This document shows, in pieces, positions 11,558 through 21,286 of a DNA stretch of 64,000 nt. Positions within the stretch are counted from its first letter, which is position 1. Every line of letters begins with the position of its first letter. A program made the position numbers and the translations under genes. Location of the stretch: contig CM060918.1 of assembly GCA_030737875.1 (NCBI GenBank), forward strand, positions 775,614,552-775,678,551, in the 5' to 3' direction. Source of the DNA: Allium sativum (taxonomy: Eukaryota > Streptophyta > Magnoliopsida > Asparagales > Amaryllidaceae). The notes under the pieces were generated by a model. The model had not been told where the DNA came from. It saw only the letters and a list, made by a program, of their open reading frames with translations, and searched no databases.

Positions 11558-11818
11558 TTGTAACATGTATAGGCGTTGCAAACAAATGTATTGCAACATG
11601 TATAAGCGTTGCAAACAAAAATCTTACAACGCTTATAAGCGTTGGTAAAGAAAATCTACCAACGCTTATAAGCGTTGCGACTAAAAATATACCAACGCTT
11701 ATAAGCGTTGCGACTGAAAATATACCAACGCTTATAAGCGTTGGTACTAAATTGCCACCCCTCCATAGCAACACTAATAAGCGTTGCTGAAATTGTTTGC
11801 GACGGTTATACTCGTTGG
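11558..11818. repeat. Right subterminal repeat array of F
   Basis: At least six copies of the perfect or near-perfect palindrome CAACGCTTATAAGCGTTG are spaced about 30-35 bp apart by A-rich linkers such as GACTAAAAATATAC. CACTA subterminal repeats bind the element's DNA-binding protein and define the functional ends. Confidence 0.88.
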
Positions 11819-11828
11819 GAATCACCTG

Positions 11829-11841
11829 TTTTGGTGTAGTG
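11829..11841 (-). repeat. Right terminal inverted repeat of F
   Basis: TTTTGGTGTAGTG, followed at 11842-11844 by the CAT target duplication. Confidence 0.93.
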
Positions 11842-12110
11842 CATGTTATGATTCTGCTGTCATATTGATGTAAATTATTCTATTTTCTATTTATTCTATT
11901 ATCTGTTCTCTGCTAATGATGATTAATGTGTTATATTCCGATGATTATCCTTTATTCCGTCGTACGGGGTTTTGAGATCGTCACAGATGTGCAGCGGAAA
12001 ACATCAACTACCACAGCTGAAATAAATAAAGGGATATAAAGCATTCCGTATATAGCTCCAGCTGTAATCCAGGATCCTGTGAAAATAAAGAATCTGCAAA
12101 ACCAAAACAA

Positions 12111-12190
12111 CTGACTGCCCGTGTGGAAAATATGGGCACCCAGACTTTAGGTGGAAACAATAAACTCCGAGTCGGTCATGGGACTGATGT
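12111..12190 (-). promoter_or_regulatory. Conserved LTR hairpin block (E 3' LTR copy)
   Basis: On minus: CAGTCCCATGACCGACTCGG, then GGGTGCCCATATTTTCC and ACACGGGCAGTCAG. It has the same order and spacing as in D and G. The homologue in the 5' LTR is at 47911-47990, where GGGCA has decayed. Confidence 0.6.
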
Positions 12191-12652
12191 GAGAACTAAA
12201 ACATTTATTAACTTTTATTTTAATCTTGGGTAAATCAAGGGACCATGCCGTATAACGTGGAACGGCAAGAATACCATAAACAAACAACGCAATGCTAAAA
12301 AAAGAAAAATGAAGCCATTATAAGACTCAGGTCCCATCACACAATGCAATGCAAGCTGGAGGATAGAGTTTTACCTTATAATGGCCAAATATGATTGGTA
12401 CGCAAAATTTATCTTTTATTATTACTATAAGTGAAGAAATCAACTTCAAATATAAATGTATCAACCATAGGCGGCATAGGTACCATATATTATGTCGCCA
12501 TATAGGTTTGCAACTAAATCCGAAAGGTTGCGCATTGGAAATTGGATTTCCATCTATGAACCGAGACAAGGGATCTTCCTCACCGATTTCGAGACACTCT
12601 AGCAAATGCCTCAGGATTACACACTCTGGGCAACCCTTGGATCTTCAGGGTC

Positions 12653-12657
12653 GGTCA
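12653..12657. repeat. Target-site duplication GGTCA, left of G
   Basis: It matches GGTCA at 27605-27609. The unoccupied counterpart in the E 5' LTR is GGTTA at 48477-48481, with matching flanks on both sides. Confidence 0.9.
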
Positions 12658-13690
12658 TGTAATGACCCGTATTTTAACGGATAATAAATAATTTATTTAA
12701 TTATTTAAATAATGGTTTGGTAATTTAAAATGACCAGAATTAAATAATATTGAATATTTAATTAATATAAATAATATAATAATATATTTAATTTTCGAAA
12801 TAGTCGGAAATAGTGGAATTCACAATATTGTGTGAATTCGATCATTTATAATATATAATTCAATTTAGAGTTGAATTATGTTAACGAATATATTATATAA
12901 ACGACAGTTGAACGTATAATTATATTATAATTATAATCGAGCCATAATGGCGCGGTAGTTCATAATTTAACGATTTGAACTTCAACTGAATATACAGAAT
13001 CCGTTTTAAGTCAGATTTCTGTGAAACAAGAAACGTTTGAATCTGTTGAACGATATTTTTCTAATGGAAGAGAAAAATCGGGATTTCGTCGTGTAGATTG
13101 TGAGATATGTCCAAATCAAATTTCCAGAAAGTCGCTATGGAATTCGTTTAAAATTTATAACGATTTATTTATATTATAAATGGATTTTTAATATAAATTG
13201 AATATTGATATAGTCTAGACTTGAAATATCGGGTTATAAATCCCGATATGTTTATTTTAGAGCTGGATAATATTCTATGTGAATATATACAATAATATTA
13301 ATTTATTAATATTAAATTTAATTATTTTTAAATAAATTAAATATTTAAATGGGTTTATTTAGAGCTTTAAAAATAGTCATTTTTGCAAACAAACTTCGTT
13401 TTCGATAAAACTAATTTTGTTGGATCCGGAATATTAAATTATTGCTTGATTTCAATTTCCATAATTTTTGGAGTCAGCATGTGGCCGTACGGGATTTTAA
13501 TGTGAAAAAGAGTCGATAAATTGACTTTAAAAATACGTTGTGTGAGTAAACGGACTCGGAATTCGACGAAACAAGTTTCGTGGGGTCCGTAATGTCAAAC
13601 TGTAGCTGTATGTCCGTTTTCGTCGAATTTGAATATTGTATGTGATCATACGGATTTTTAAATGACAATTATACATAGCGATTAGTAAAA

Positions 13691-14487
13691 ATTAAGGGTG
13701 CGTTTTTTACAGGTCCCTATTAAGTTTCAAAATTAGGCTCACATCCGGTCATAAATTTATTGTAAATTTAGTCCCTATTTTTCAAAAATTCACTGAAAAA
13801 ATATTAAAAAAAATACGTAAATTCATATTTAAATTAAACATGCACTCAACAAAAAATTCAGATCAAAAAAACATCAAACAAGACAACAAAAACCCAAAAA
13901 ACAGCAAAACAGCGAAAAATGCAGTAAAATGCATAATAGAATGCAAGTATTTGAATTTTCTTACATACATCTGTGCATGTTTTCAAGTCATGCATATGTG
14001 TTTGATTTACTTGCATACATCTGTGCATGTATTCCATAATTTGTGCATAAAAGTGTGAAATAATTCGCAGTCTAAAGTTGACTTAAATTTCTTCCTGCAA
14101 ATACATGCATACATGGGTGCAAACTTTTCAACTAGTTGCACATATGTATGCAAGTTTCGGTCTAGATTCTCAAGCCATAACAACTTATGAAATAGTTGCA
14201 TACATGTATGGAACTATATGTAATAGTTGTATACAGGTATGGAACTATTTTTTTTATTTCCGTGGACTTCCGAGAATATGTATAGATTTTAGAATATATT
14301 TTTTTAAGTGGTAGCGCCAAAAAATTTGGTCAGAAAGTGAAACAGGCGGAAGTTAAATGGCAGGGGGGGAACATATGAAAAAAGGAGGCGGCACTTGCAA
14401 AACAAGGGGCGGATCCTAATGAAAACTATAGGGGGGATGTGAGCCTAATTAAGTTTGCTTTTAGGGATGTGAGCCTAATTTTCACTA
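13691..14487. mobile_element. Insertion of about 0.8 kb in G LTR1, class unknown
   Basis: LTR2 reads straight across at about 22303 (GATTAAAATTAAATATAAT), whereas LTR1 has TAAAAATTA, then about 0.8 kb, then TAAAATTAA. The flanking TAAAAATTA/TAAAATTAA may be an 8-9-bp target duplication. AATTAGGCTCACATCC near 13731 is the inverse of GGATGTGAGCCTAATT near 14464, and that right-hand motif occurs twice. The interior is A-rich with repeated TGCATACAT/ATGTATGCA words. No coding region is credible. A Mutator-like or hAT-like miniature element is possible but the terminal structure does not settle it. Boundaries are good to about 10 bp. Confidence 0.75.
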
Positions 14488-14528
14488 AAATTAAATATAA
14501 TAATCGAATATAAAATTATATATTCACC

Positions 14529-14538
14529 TTATATATAC
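14529..14538 (+). promoter_or_regulatory. Likely TATA box of G LTR1
   Basis: CTTATATATACCCC lies just before the GC-richer leader. LTR2 has the slightly altered CTTATATGTACCC at 22345-22356. E has TATATATAAACCC at the equivalent place (minus, 36045-36058). Confidence 0.5.
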
Positions 14539-16020
14539 CCCTTAACATTTCCCAAACCTAATTTACCGCATTCCACGGTCAAGAAAAATGCTGCCGCCAG
14601 TTTACTTCTTTCTCAAACAAAAATTGTAGGATTGAAAAATTATAACAATTCAAAAATAAATCCTAAAATCCTCAAACTTATATGTATATTATCCTCGTAA
14701 CATATGCTTCAATCTGAGGTCAGTTTTATAGAACTCGATCACGGTTTTGTCGAAGTCATTTTGTACAGCATGGGTTCGGAGAAACTAGGGTTGGAAATAA
14801 TGTGAAGTTGAAGTAGTGATTCACGAAATGGATACTGTACTTGATTTCGTTGTAGAGTGCAGAATGTTGTTGTAAAAAAATTGGGGAAATCTGTGTTAAG
14901 CTTGGTCGATGTCTGTAGCTACAGTACGTGTTATGGTTTCGAACGCGAGCATCATGGTGGAATCGAACAGGAGATTATTGATATGGGATTGAAGCGTTTG
15001 TGAAGAGATGATCAGCGGTGCGGGTCATTTGTGGATTTGCTTCGTATTAAGGGAGAAAATGGAGTTTGAATTTGTGGAAAATGGTGTTTACTGGAGCTGA
15101 AAGGGCCGTGTATTTCCTGGGAGGAAGAGACATGAGTTGTTGGTTATTGGCATGGAAGGAAGTAGAGTTTCACAAGAAGAAGTTTGGTGAAATTTATTTG
15201 GGTTTTAATGAAAAGATGAAGGAGTGGTGTGGAGTTGAAGATCGACAATGGCTATGGGGTTTCAGGAGTAAGTCGCGAATTTTGTTTACAGGGAGATGAT
15301 ACTATTCAAATACATGGGTAGGAAACGAGAAATGGGCCGGAGAAAAGAAGTTAAACCCAATTAAAAATAGATTTAGTTTATTTTAAATTCAAAATAGTAT
15401 ATTAACTTTTAAATTATCATAACTTTGTCATATGTTATCCAAATCCAACAAAACAGGATCCGTTGGGATCGTACGGACGAAAGCTGCGCAATGGAATTGA
15501 CTGGGAGTGAATTGGAGCTCGTTACAAATTATAGCAAAATAAATTGTATGTCTGAATCAACTGATAGTTATCATTATTTAACAACGATCTTCCAATATGA
15601 GTAAATCTCACTAACTCTACCCAGTTATATTTTTATAACGTATTTTTAGGATTGATAAATGATGGTTGATTGTTGTGTGTTGTTTGTTTGGATAAATTGC
15701 AAATTGATTGATTGAAATTATAGATAACGATATATATATATATATATCGTTAATCAATATTGATTCTGTTTATCAGAATATTTCATATTGAAATGAAGTT
15801 GATGTTAATTATATTGTTTAACATCTGTGGATGCAGGAAACTAGTTGGAGGGATCCAATTGGATTCCTCAATATTTATAACACTGTTTTTATATATACAG
15901 TGATATATACTGTGATATATAATCTAAGATTGATTATGATGACACTGGTCTTATTATTTGGTATTTGAAATATCATAAGAAATACTAGAATGTATAAAGG
16001 GAATTTTCAAAGCGTATATT

Positions 16021-16340
16021 GAAAATAAATTATTTATTTGGGAAATAAATAGTTTATAAAAGGAAATATTTGTGAAAACAAATAGTTTATAAAAGGAAAT
16101 ATTTATTTGGGAATTAAATAGATTATAAAAAGAAATATTTATTTGGGAAATAAATAGTTTATAAGAGGAAATATTTGGGAAATCAAATAGTTTATAAAAG
16201 GAAATATTTATTTGGGAAATAAATAGATTATAAATGGAAATATTTATTTTGGAAATAAATAGTTTATAAGAGGGAAATCAAATAGTTTATAAAAGGAAAT
16301 ATTTATTTAGGAAATGAATAGAATTTTATAAAAAGAGAAT
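16021..16340. repeat. Tandem array 1 in G LTR1 (33-36-bp unit)
   Basis: Units are built from GGAAATATTTATTTGGGAAA, then TAAATAGTTTATAAAA, alternating with a shorter unit GGAAATATTTGGGAAATCAA. The matching array in LTR2 is 23875-24190 with a different order of unit types. Confidence 0.88.
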
Positions 16341-16848
16341 ATTTGGAAAATAAATATTAAATAGAAATCTGTTTTAACAAATAAATAGAAAAGATTAATT
16401 TAAAGTAGAATTAAATAGAAATATGTTTTAATAGATAAATTGAGAAAATTAATTTATAAATAATGTTTTATAAATTGAATAAATTATTTATCATGTGATA
16501 AATGGAATATATAAGTCTGAACTTATATAGAGAAGTAGAAATTGGTTTTGACACCGATATTTTAAATAAAATGTGAAGTCAGCATTTATAAAGGGAATTA
16601 TATATTTAAGTGTTAGAAATAAAAAGGAGATTTCGTATGAATAATTCTATAAATAGAAGTATAAATAGAATTTGGAAATGAGATATTATTTTAAAATACA
16701 AAATCAAACTTAATGGATTATATAAAAGAAACATTATTCACATTCGATGTGAATAATGGATTAAAATGAATATTTTATAAATTAATACATTTATAAGGAA
16801 AATTGGGTTTTGAAATGAGAATTCAAATGGGAATTTGAATGAGATAGG

Positions 16849-17310
16849 AAATAGAGTTAATCGAATATTAGTTATTCGAATAGAGTTGGTCGAATATTAG
16901 TTATTCGAATAGAGTTAATCTAATATTAGTTATTTGAATAGAGTTAAATCGAATATTAGTTATTTGTATAGAGTTAATCGAATATTAGTTAATCGAATAT
17001 TAGTTAATCGAATAAGAGTTAATCGAATATTAGTTAATCAAATATTAGTTAATCGAATAAGAGTTAATCGAATAGAGTTAATCGAATAAGAGTTAATCGA
17101 ACTAGAGTTAATCGAATAGAGTTAATCGAATAAGAGTTAATCGAATAAGAGTTAATCGAATAGAGTTAATCGGATTATAGTTAATCGAATATTAGTTATT
17201 TGAATAGAGTTAATCGAATATTAGTTATTCGAATAGAGTTAATTGGATAGAGTTAATCGAATTAGAGTTGGTCGAATATTAGTTATTCGAATAGAGTTGA
17301 TCAAATATAG
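16849..17310. repeat. Tandem array 2 in G LTR1 (GAGTTAATCGAATA units)
   Basis: About thirty units of 14-16 bp (AGAGTTAATCGAATA, ATTAGTTATTCGAATA, ATTAGTTAATCGAATA) are organised in 29-bp pairs. The LTR2 counterpart at 24714-25195 differs in unit number and order, so the arrays changed after insertion. Confidence 0.9.
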
Positions 17311-17545
17311 TGATTCAAAGAAAGACTATCGTATATAGTTTATTCGAAAGAGAGATTGTTGAATATAGTTTATTCGAAGCAAAGAGTTAACAAATATAGT
17401 ATTCGAAGAAAGATTATCGAATATAGTTTATTCGAAAGGGAGATTATCGAGTATAGTTTATTCGAAGAAAAGAGTTATTGGATAGGTTTATTCTAAAGAG
17501 AGTTATCGAATAGAGATTATTCGAAAGAGAGTTGTGTGTTGAAAT
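17311..17545. repeat. Tandem array 3 in G LTR1 (TATAGTTTATTCGAA units)
   Basis: Units of about 30-35 bp carry GATTATCGAATATAGTTTAT and TCGAAAGAGA. The counterpart in LTR2 is 25193-25417. The unit core TCGAATA is shared with array 2, suggesting one derives from the other. Confidence 0.85.
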
Positions 17546-19280
17546 TCGATTATATCGAATTCGGGAAAGTACTATTCACTTTCCGTTTATAATCAAGATT
17601 GATTTACTTATTAATAAATTAGTTGTTTGTTTATTTATCCAAATTAATAAATAAAAGTTATATTTAAGTTATTATATTTCGGAAGCATGGGACTATAACA
17701 CTATTGTTATAATCAAATGATTTCTGTAAAAGAAGTTGATTTGTAAAAAGAATCCGAGAGTTACGTAAGGAAGTTTGTTAAAGATTTAAATGGGTACTTT
17801 GTCTATTTCGAGGTTAGAAATGTTGTATAGTTAAGGTCTAAGAGGTAGTTATACCCCAACTTGATTGACTTCATTTTTAACTGAGGAATGGTTAAGGTTC
17901 GATGGTGAAGGTTGGTTAAGTGAATTTTGTTAACGAGTGTAATGGTTTGAGTTGGCATAGCAATGTTTTATTTAAACATCTGTTTAAATCCCATGAAGGA
18001 TTTTTGGAAATTTTTCCAAATAAGAATCAGAAATGTTTTCTAATGTAAAAAAATAGAAATGAGAGTAAATATGGAAAGGTTTTCCAATGATTAATAACGT
18101 ATATTTTCTAAATTTAGAAAACAAGAATTTACGAATATATGGAAACAGGAACAGGGAAATGGATATTTGAATGACAAATTAAATTAAAGGGGATTAGTGT
18201 TGATAAATGATTTGCTCGGTAGGATTTCCATTTGGAAATACAACCATTGTTTGTACACATGTTTTCCTTTGATAGTTAAATAACTGACTATCAAAGTTTT
18301 TTGACCATTTCCGTTGTCAATACGGAGAGACCGGGATCAGATTTTTTATCTGAAAACCACTCCGTATGGGCATTAGCATTGCGAATCAAATTTGATGATG
18401 ATAATTGAAGACGGAGTTTATGCAAGGGCTGTTCTGGCAATCCTAGGTAGAAATTGCCTAAGATGGGTTTACAAAATAGTGTCGTCGATTTGTTCAGTCC
18501 CAGGACAACCTGTATGGAAGAATGTCTGACAAAGTATATTTAATAAATCACGTAAGTTGATCTCTTCAAACGTATTTACATTTGGTGGCGGGGAATTCGT
18601 TTCTCTTAGCTGTATACCCAAGGTATTTTTGGAGAAATCAATTTGTGATTTGGCAGGTATGATGATGTGACATTCAAAGGAAATAAAGATGTGATCTATA
18701 TAGATACGTTATGACCTCAAGCCTCAGCAACCGAGAAATGACAGAAATCGGGCAGGCGCCATGGCTAAGTGGGTCGCACCCAATTAGGGTATATTGTCAC
18801 CATCTAGAGAATATTCATATTTGTTACTTCTTTCAATTCTGTATCTCCCGGGAACAGTTATGTTGGTATACCAACCATAAGGTGACAATATATTTGGAAC
18901 ATTCAAGTGAAATGAATGGCCGGTTATGTGTGGCTGAGTTACAAGATGTTCTTGTTGAACCCCAGTGTATCGCTTCGAGAGTACACTAATCGGAAGGAGG
19001 TTCCATACCTTGTCATAGTTAGGAATTCATTATTCAATAAGAGCCCGCGGTTTTTGATTGTATATTATATATGTAGAGCGTGAGATGAAAGCGTTCTACT
19101 AGATTGATATTTATTTGATTTAGACATTATTATAATATCAGAAGAGTATGGATTATAAAAGAATGTTTTGAGTTATCGTAAGGTAAAAACCATCCGTGTT
19201 TATGTGTAGTTTGGTCTAACGATTATTCTTTCTTTTAAGAAGGATTTTAAAAGTTAAACAAATGGTTGGAGTTTACTCAC

Positions 19281-19360
19281 ACCAGTCACATGACTGACCT
19301 AGAGTTTATTTTGTTTTGTTTTCCCTAAACTCTTGGGTGCCCAAATTTGTACGGGCAGTC
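19281..19360 (+). promoter_or_regulatory. Conserved LTR hairpin block (G LTR1 copy)
   Basis: ACCAGTCACATGACTGACC contains AGTCACATGACT, a short perfect stem. It is followed by TTGGGTGCCCAAATTTG and TACGGGCAGTC. The LTR2 copy lies at 27171-27251. Confidence 0.65.
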
Positions 19361-19717
19361 AAGTAGTCGGGATTTTACAGATATACTGAGAGCTTGGAGT
19401 AGGAGGCTTCAGGATTTTATAGCAATTGTTTATTTCCGCTGTGTAGTAAGTGTTGTACTTTGAAAATAATATGTACATTCAAGTACAGGTTTATATTTCA
19501 AAGTTATGTTATATAGTATATTTTATTCGTTCCGCTGTGAGGTTTGTGTTACTCTGATTCCGTTGTTGTTCCTCTCCTTCTTCTATTCTAATTTTCTATC
19601 TTATCTTTTCTCACCGTCTAACTTTTTTCTATTAATGTTCTGGTATGTTCGATTCTGGAATAGTTGACATGGTGTTGTATGTCGATTTTCTAGGTCGAAA
19701 ATCCCGGTTCGTTACAG

Positions 19718-19735
19718 TGGTATCAGAATGAGGTT
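19718..19735 (+). promoter_or_regulatory. Primer-binding site of G
   Basis: TGGTATCAGAATGAGGTT starts two bases into the interior. The plant initiator Met-tRNA 3' end predicts TGGTATCAGAGCCAGGTT, so 15 of 18 positions fit. Confidence 0.8.
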
Positions 19736-21250
19736 AACTAATTACCTTAGCTTTGTGGCGTGACTCAGTAGAGATGGGGTTAGTAATGCCCTAGGTTGAG
19801 TTGAGTGTATACATACGAGAGAACATATTTGTAGATTTTATAAAAGTTGTTTTATATTGTGGAGATATATTGGTTGAGTTGTTTATGAGTTCTGATCGAT
19901 CAGTTTGATCCACTGTATCGGTAAGAGTTTATAAACACTTGAATACAATGGACTGACACAGTATGGTTTGAAAAGAGGATAAATGAAATAATTGTATCCA
20001 AATTATATTTTGATATAAACAAAGTATGGTATTATATATATTATAGTATATTGGATGTGTTGGTTTTATATTAATCGAATAAGATTAAAATTGAGTTGGT
20101 TATACATCTATAACCAAATAAAATTCGTATAAGTATTACGAAATGAATTAAAACTGAATTTAAACCAAAATTGAAATTTAAAATCTGGGGTTTGGAAAGG
20201 TGTTTGTAAATGGATTTGGACTAAGTAAATGAGAATTTTAAAATCCTAGGAGATTTTAAATTGTTTTACAAGCACTGTGAATGGTATTTTGAAATGTATT
20301 TCAAAATAGAAGTGTTTAGAAATGGTTTTGAAAGTGATATAGTATTGAACTCACTTCGGTCGCTGGAAAATAATTATGATGATGATCTGAACATCATTGG
20401 TGTTCATTTTCGAGTTTGTAGTGATGTATTACTACCAAAGGTATTCATTTTGAATTATTTTGAGAAAAGCTAGTTGTTTTGAATTCTAAAAAGGAATATT
20501 TGATTTTTTGAAAAGCTAAGCTGTTTAAAAACTCCCAGAAGCAGATTGTTTGATTAAAAACAATTTAAATAGGAATTTGCAAAAGCAAATTGAAATTGAA
20601 TTGGATTCTTGAATATAAATTGGACCCATGTGAATTGAAATGGATTGATTTTGAAATAAAAATCCGATTTGAGTTATGAGACAAAGATCTTTAATTAGAG
20701 AAATTAACCAGTTAATGAAATATGGGATGGAACTTAACTTGGCTAAGTATAATGATTGGTGAGTTAAGAAATTGAAAATCAAGAATGGTACTTGAGTTGA
20801 GAATGGAATTTGGCTTGGATAAGCGAATGGTTGTGCTGGAGATAAAAGTGATTTGAGTTTGATTGGGATGACCTTGGTATATGCTGAATTAACAGTAAAT
20901 GGAAAGGATATAATGATATGCCCGACAAAAAGGTACAAGTTTATTTTTATATGAATATGAGATTTATGAGCCTATTTGGTAAGCCGCTTGGCTGTTTGAT
21001 TTTCTTTAGGATTGGAGAATGTCTAGAGAGGCGAGTTGTAATTGTACAGATTGATCGGTACAAAGGAAGTGCTGGCGAAATTTTCCAAAAATTTAAGGTG
21101 TTAGAAAATTTTCAGGATTTCTTGAAATTTTAGTTGGTAGGAATAAATTAACAATTTAATTGAAATCATTTGGTTCAGTTGAACCTGAAGTTAACAAGTA
21201 AGCCAAATAATTTTTAACCCAGTCAATAGGGTTTGTTTTCTATCTTTAGC

Positions 21251-21286
21251 AATTTCGAGGACGAAATTATTTTAAGGGGGGAAGAA
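21251..21286 (+). promoter_or_regulatory. Polypurine tract and GAGGACGAAA motif of G
   Basis: AATTTCGAGGACGAAATT, then TTAAGGGGGGAAGAA directly before the LTR2 start TGTAATGACCC. Confidence 0.85.

Larger units (their letters stand above)
5721..11841 (+). mobile_element. CACTA (En/Spm) DNA transposon F, non-autonomous, carrying gene fragments
   Basis: The termini are CACTACACCAAAA on the left and TTTTGGTGTAGTG on the right, perfect 13-bp inverted repeats flanked by CAT. Length is 6121 bp. Subterminal repeats based on CAACGCTTATAAGCGTTG lie at both ends, as expected for binding sites of a CACTA transposase. I see no catalytic transposase domain. Inside are an RPN2-like fragment, a glutaminyl-tRNA synthetase-like fragment with an intron, two arrays of short palindromes and a remnant resembling a CACTA-associated protein domain. 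F sits within the D LTR, so it is younger than D. Orientation is set by the captured fragments and the remnant, all on plus. Confidence 0.93.
352..11985 (+). mobile_element. 3' LTR of element D (about 5.5 kb, split by CACTA element F)
   Basis: The LTR begins TGTAACAACCCGG right after the polypurine tract and ends ATCGTCACA at 11985, giving TG...CA termini. It is interrupted by F at 5721-11841. Removing F and one copy of its CAT duplication leaves about 5510 bp. Its order of landmarks matches the LTR of E: the start block, the segment CGACGAAACC-ACTTTTGTTGG near 700, the GATCCGACCG segment near 3690 and the hairpin block near 5371. Immediately right of 11985 the sequence becomes E LTR at GATGT, so D inserted into E. 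The matching GATGT copy should lie left of D's 5' LTR, outside the window. No convincing gene lies in the LTR. Confidence 0.85.
11986..12657 (-). mobile_element. E 3' LTR, segment 1 (between D and G)
   Basis: It aligns with 47785 to about 48481 of the E 5' LTR. It starts at GATGT, the presumed duplication made by D, and ends at GGTCA (12653-12657), the duplication made by G. It holds the minus-strand TTCCGCTG motif (GCAGCGGAAA, 11991) and hairpin block (12111-12190). The roughly 240 bp nearest the LTR end lie left of D, out of the window. Confidence 0.85.
12658..19716 (+). mobile_element. G 5' LTR (7.06 kb)
   Basis: It runs from TGTAATGACCCG to GGTTCGTTACA. In order it contains a start block shared with D and E, an insertion (13691-14487) absent from LTR2, a likely TATA box near 14530, a leader containing GTACAGCATGGGTTCGG, three tandem-repeat arrays (16021-17545), the hairpin block (19281-19360) and the TTCCGCTG motif (19434 and 19530). 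Identity to LTR2 is about 93-95% by eye outside the insertion and arrays. Confidence 0.9.
19717..21286 (+). mobile_element. G internal region, non-coding
   Basis: 1570 bp between primer site and polypurine tract. No gag, protease or pol motif is visible in any frame. The longest open frame is antisense and lacks protein-like composition. Near the 3' end (21055-21108) it carries the GGTACAAAGGAAG...CGAAATTTTCC module also found in the E interior and D LTR. Confidence 0.8.

Noticed and set aside
11550..11825. Repetitive 91-codon frame on minus in F
   Set aside because: It is a translation of the subterminal palindrome array.
16849..17310. CRISPR-like or protein-coding repeat array
   Set aside because: 14-16-bp AT-rich units without spacers and with stops in all frames. 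It is a minisatellite in an LTR.
18711..18989. Similar frames at 18711-18989 and 26556-26855
   Set aside because: Homologous positions in the two G LTRs. The frame is not kept, and start and end differ.
20525..20938. 137-codon minus-strand open frame in the G interior
   Set aside because: Antisense to the element, low-complexity hydrophobic composition and no family resemblance. Chance opening in AT-rich sequence.
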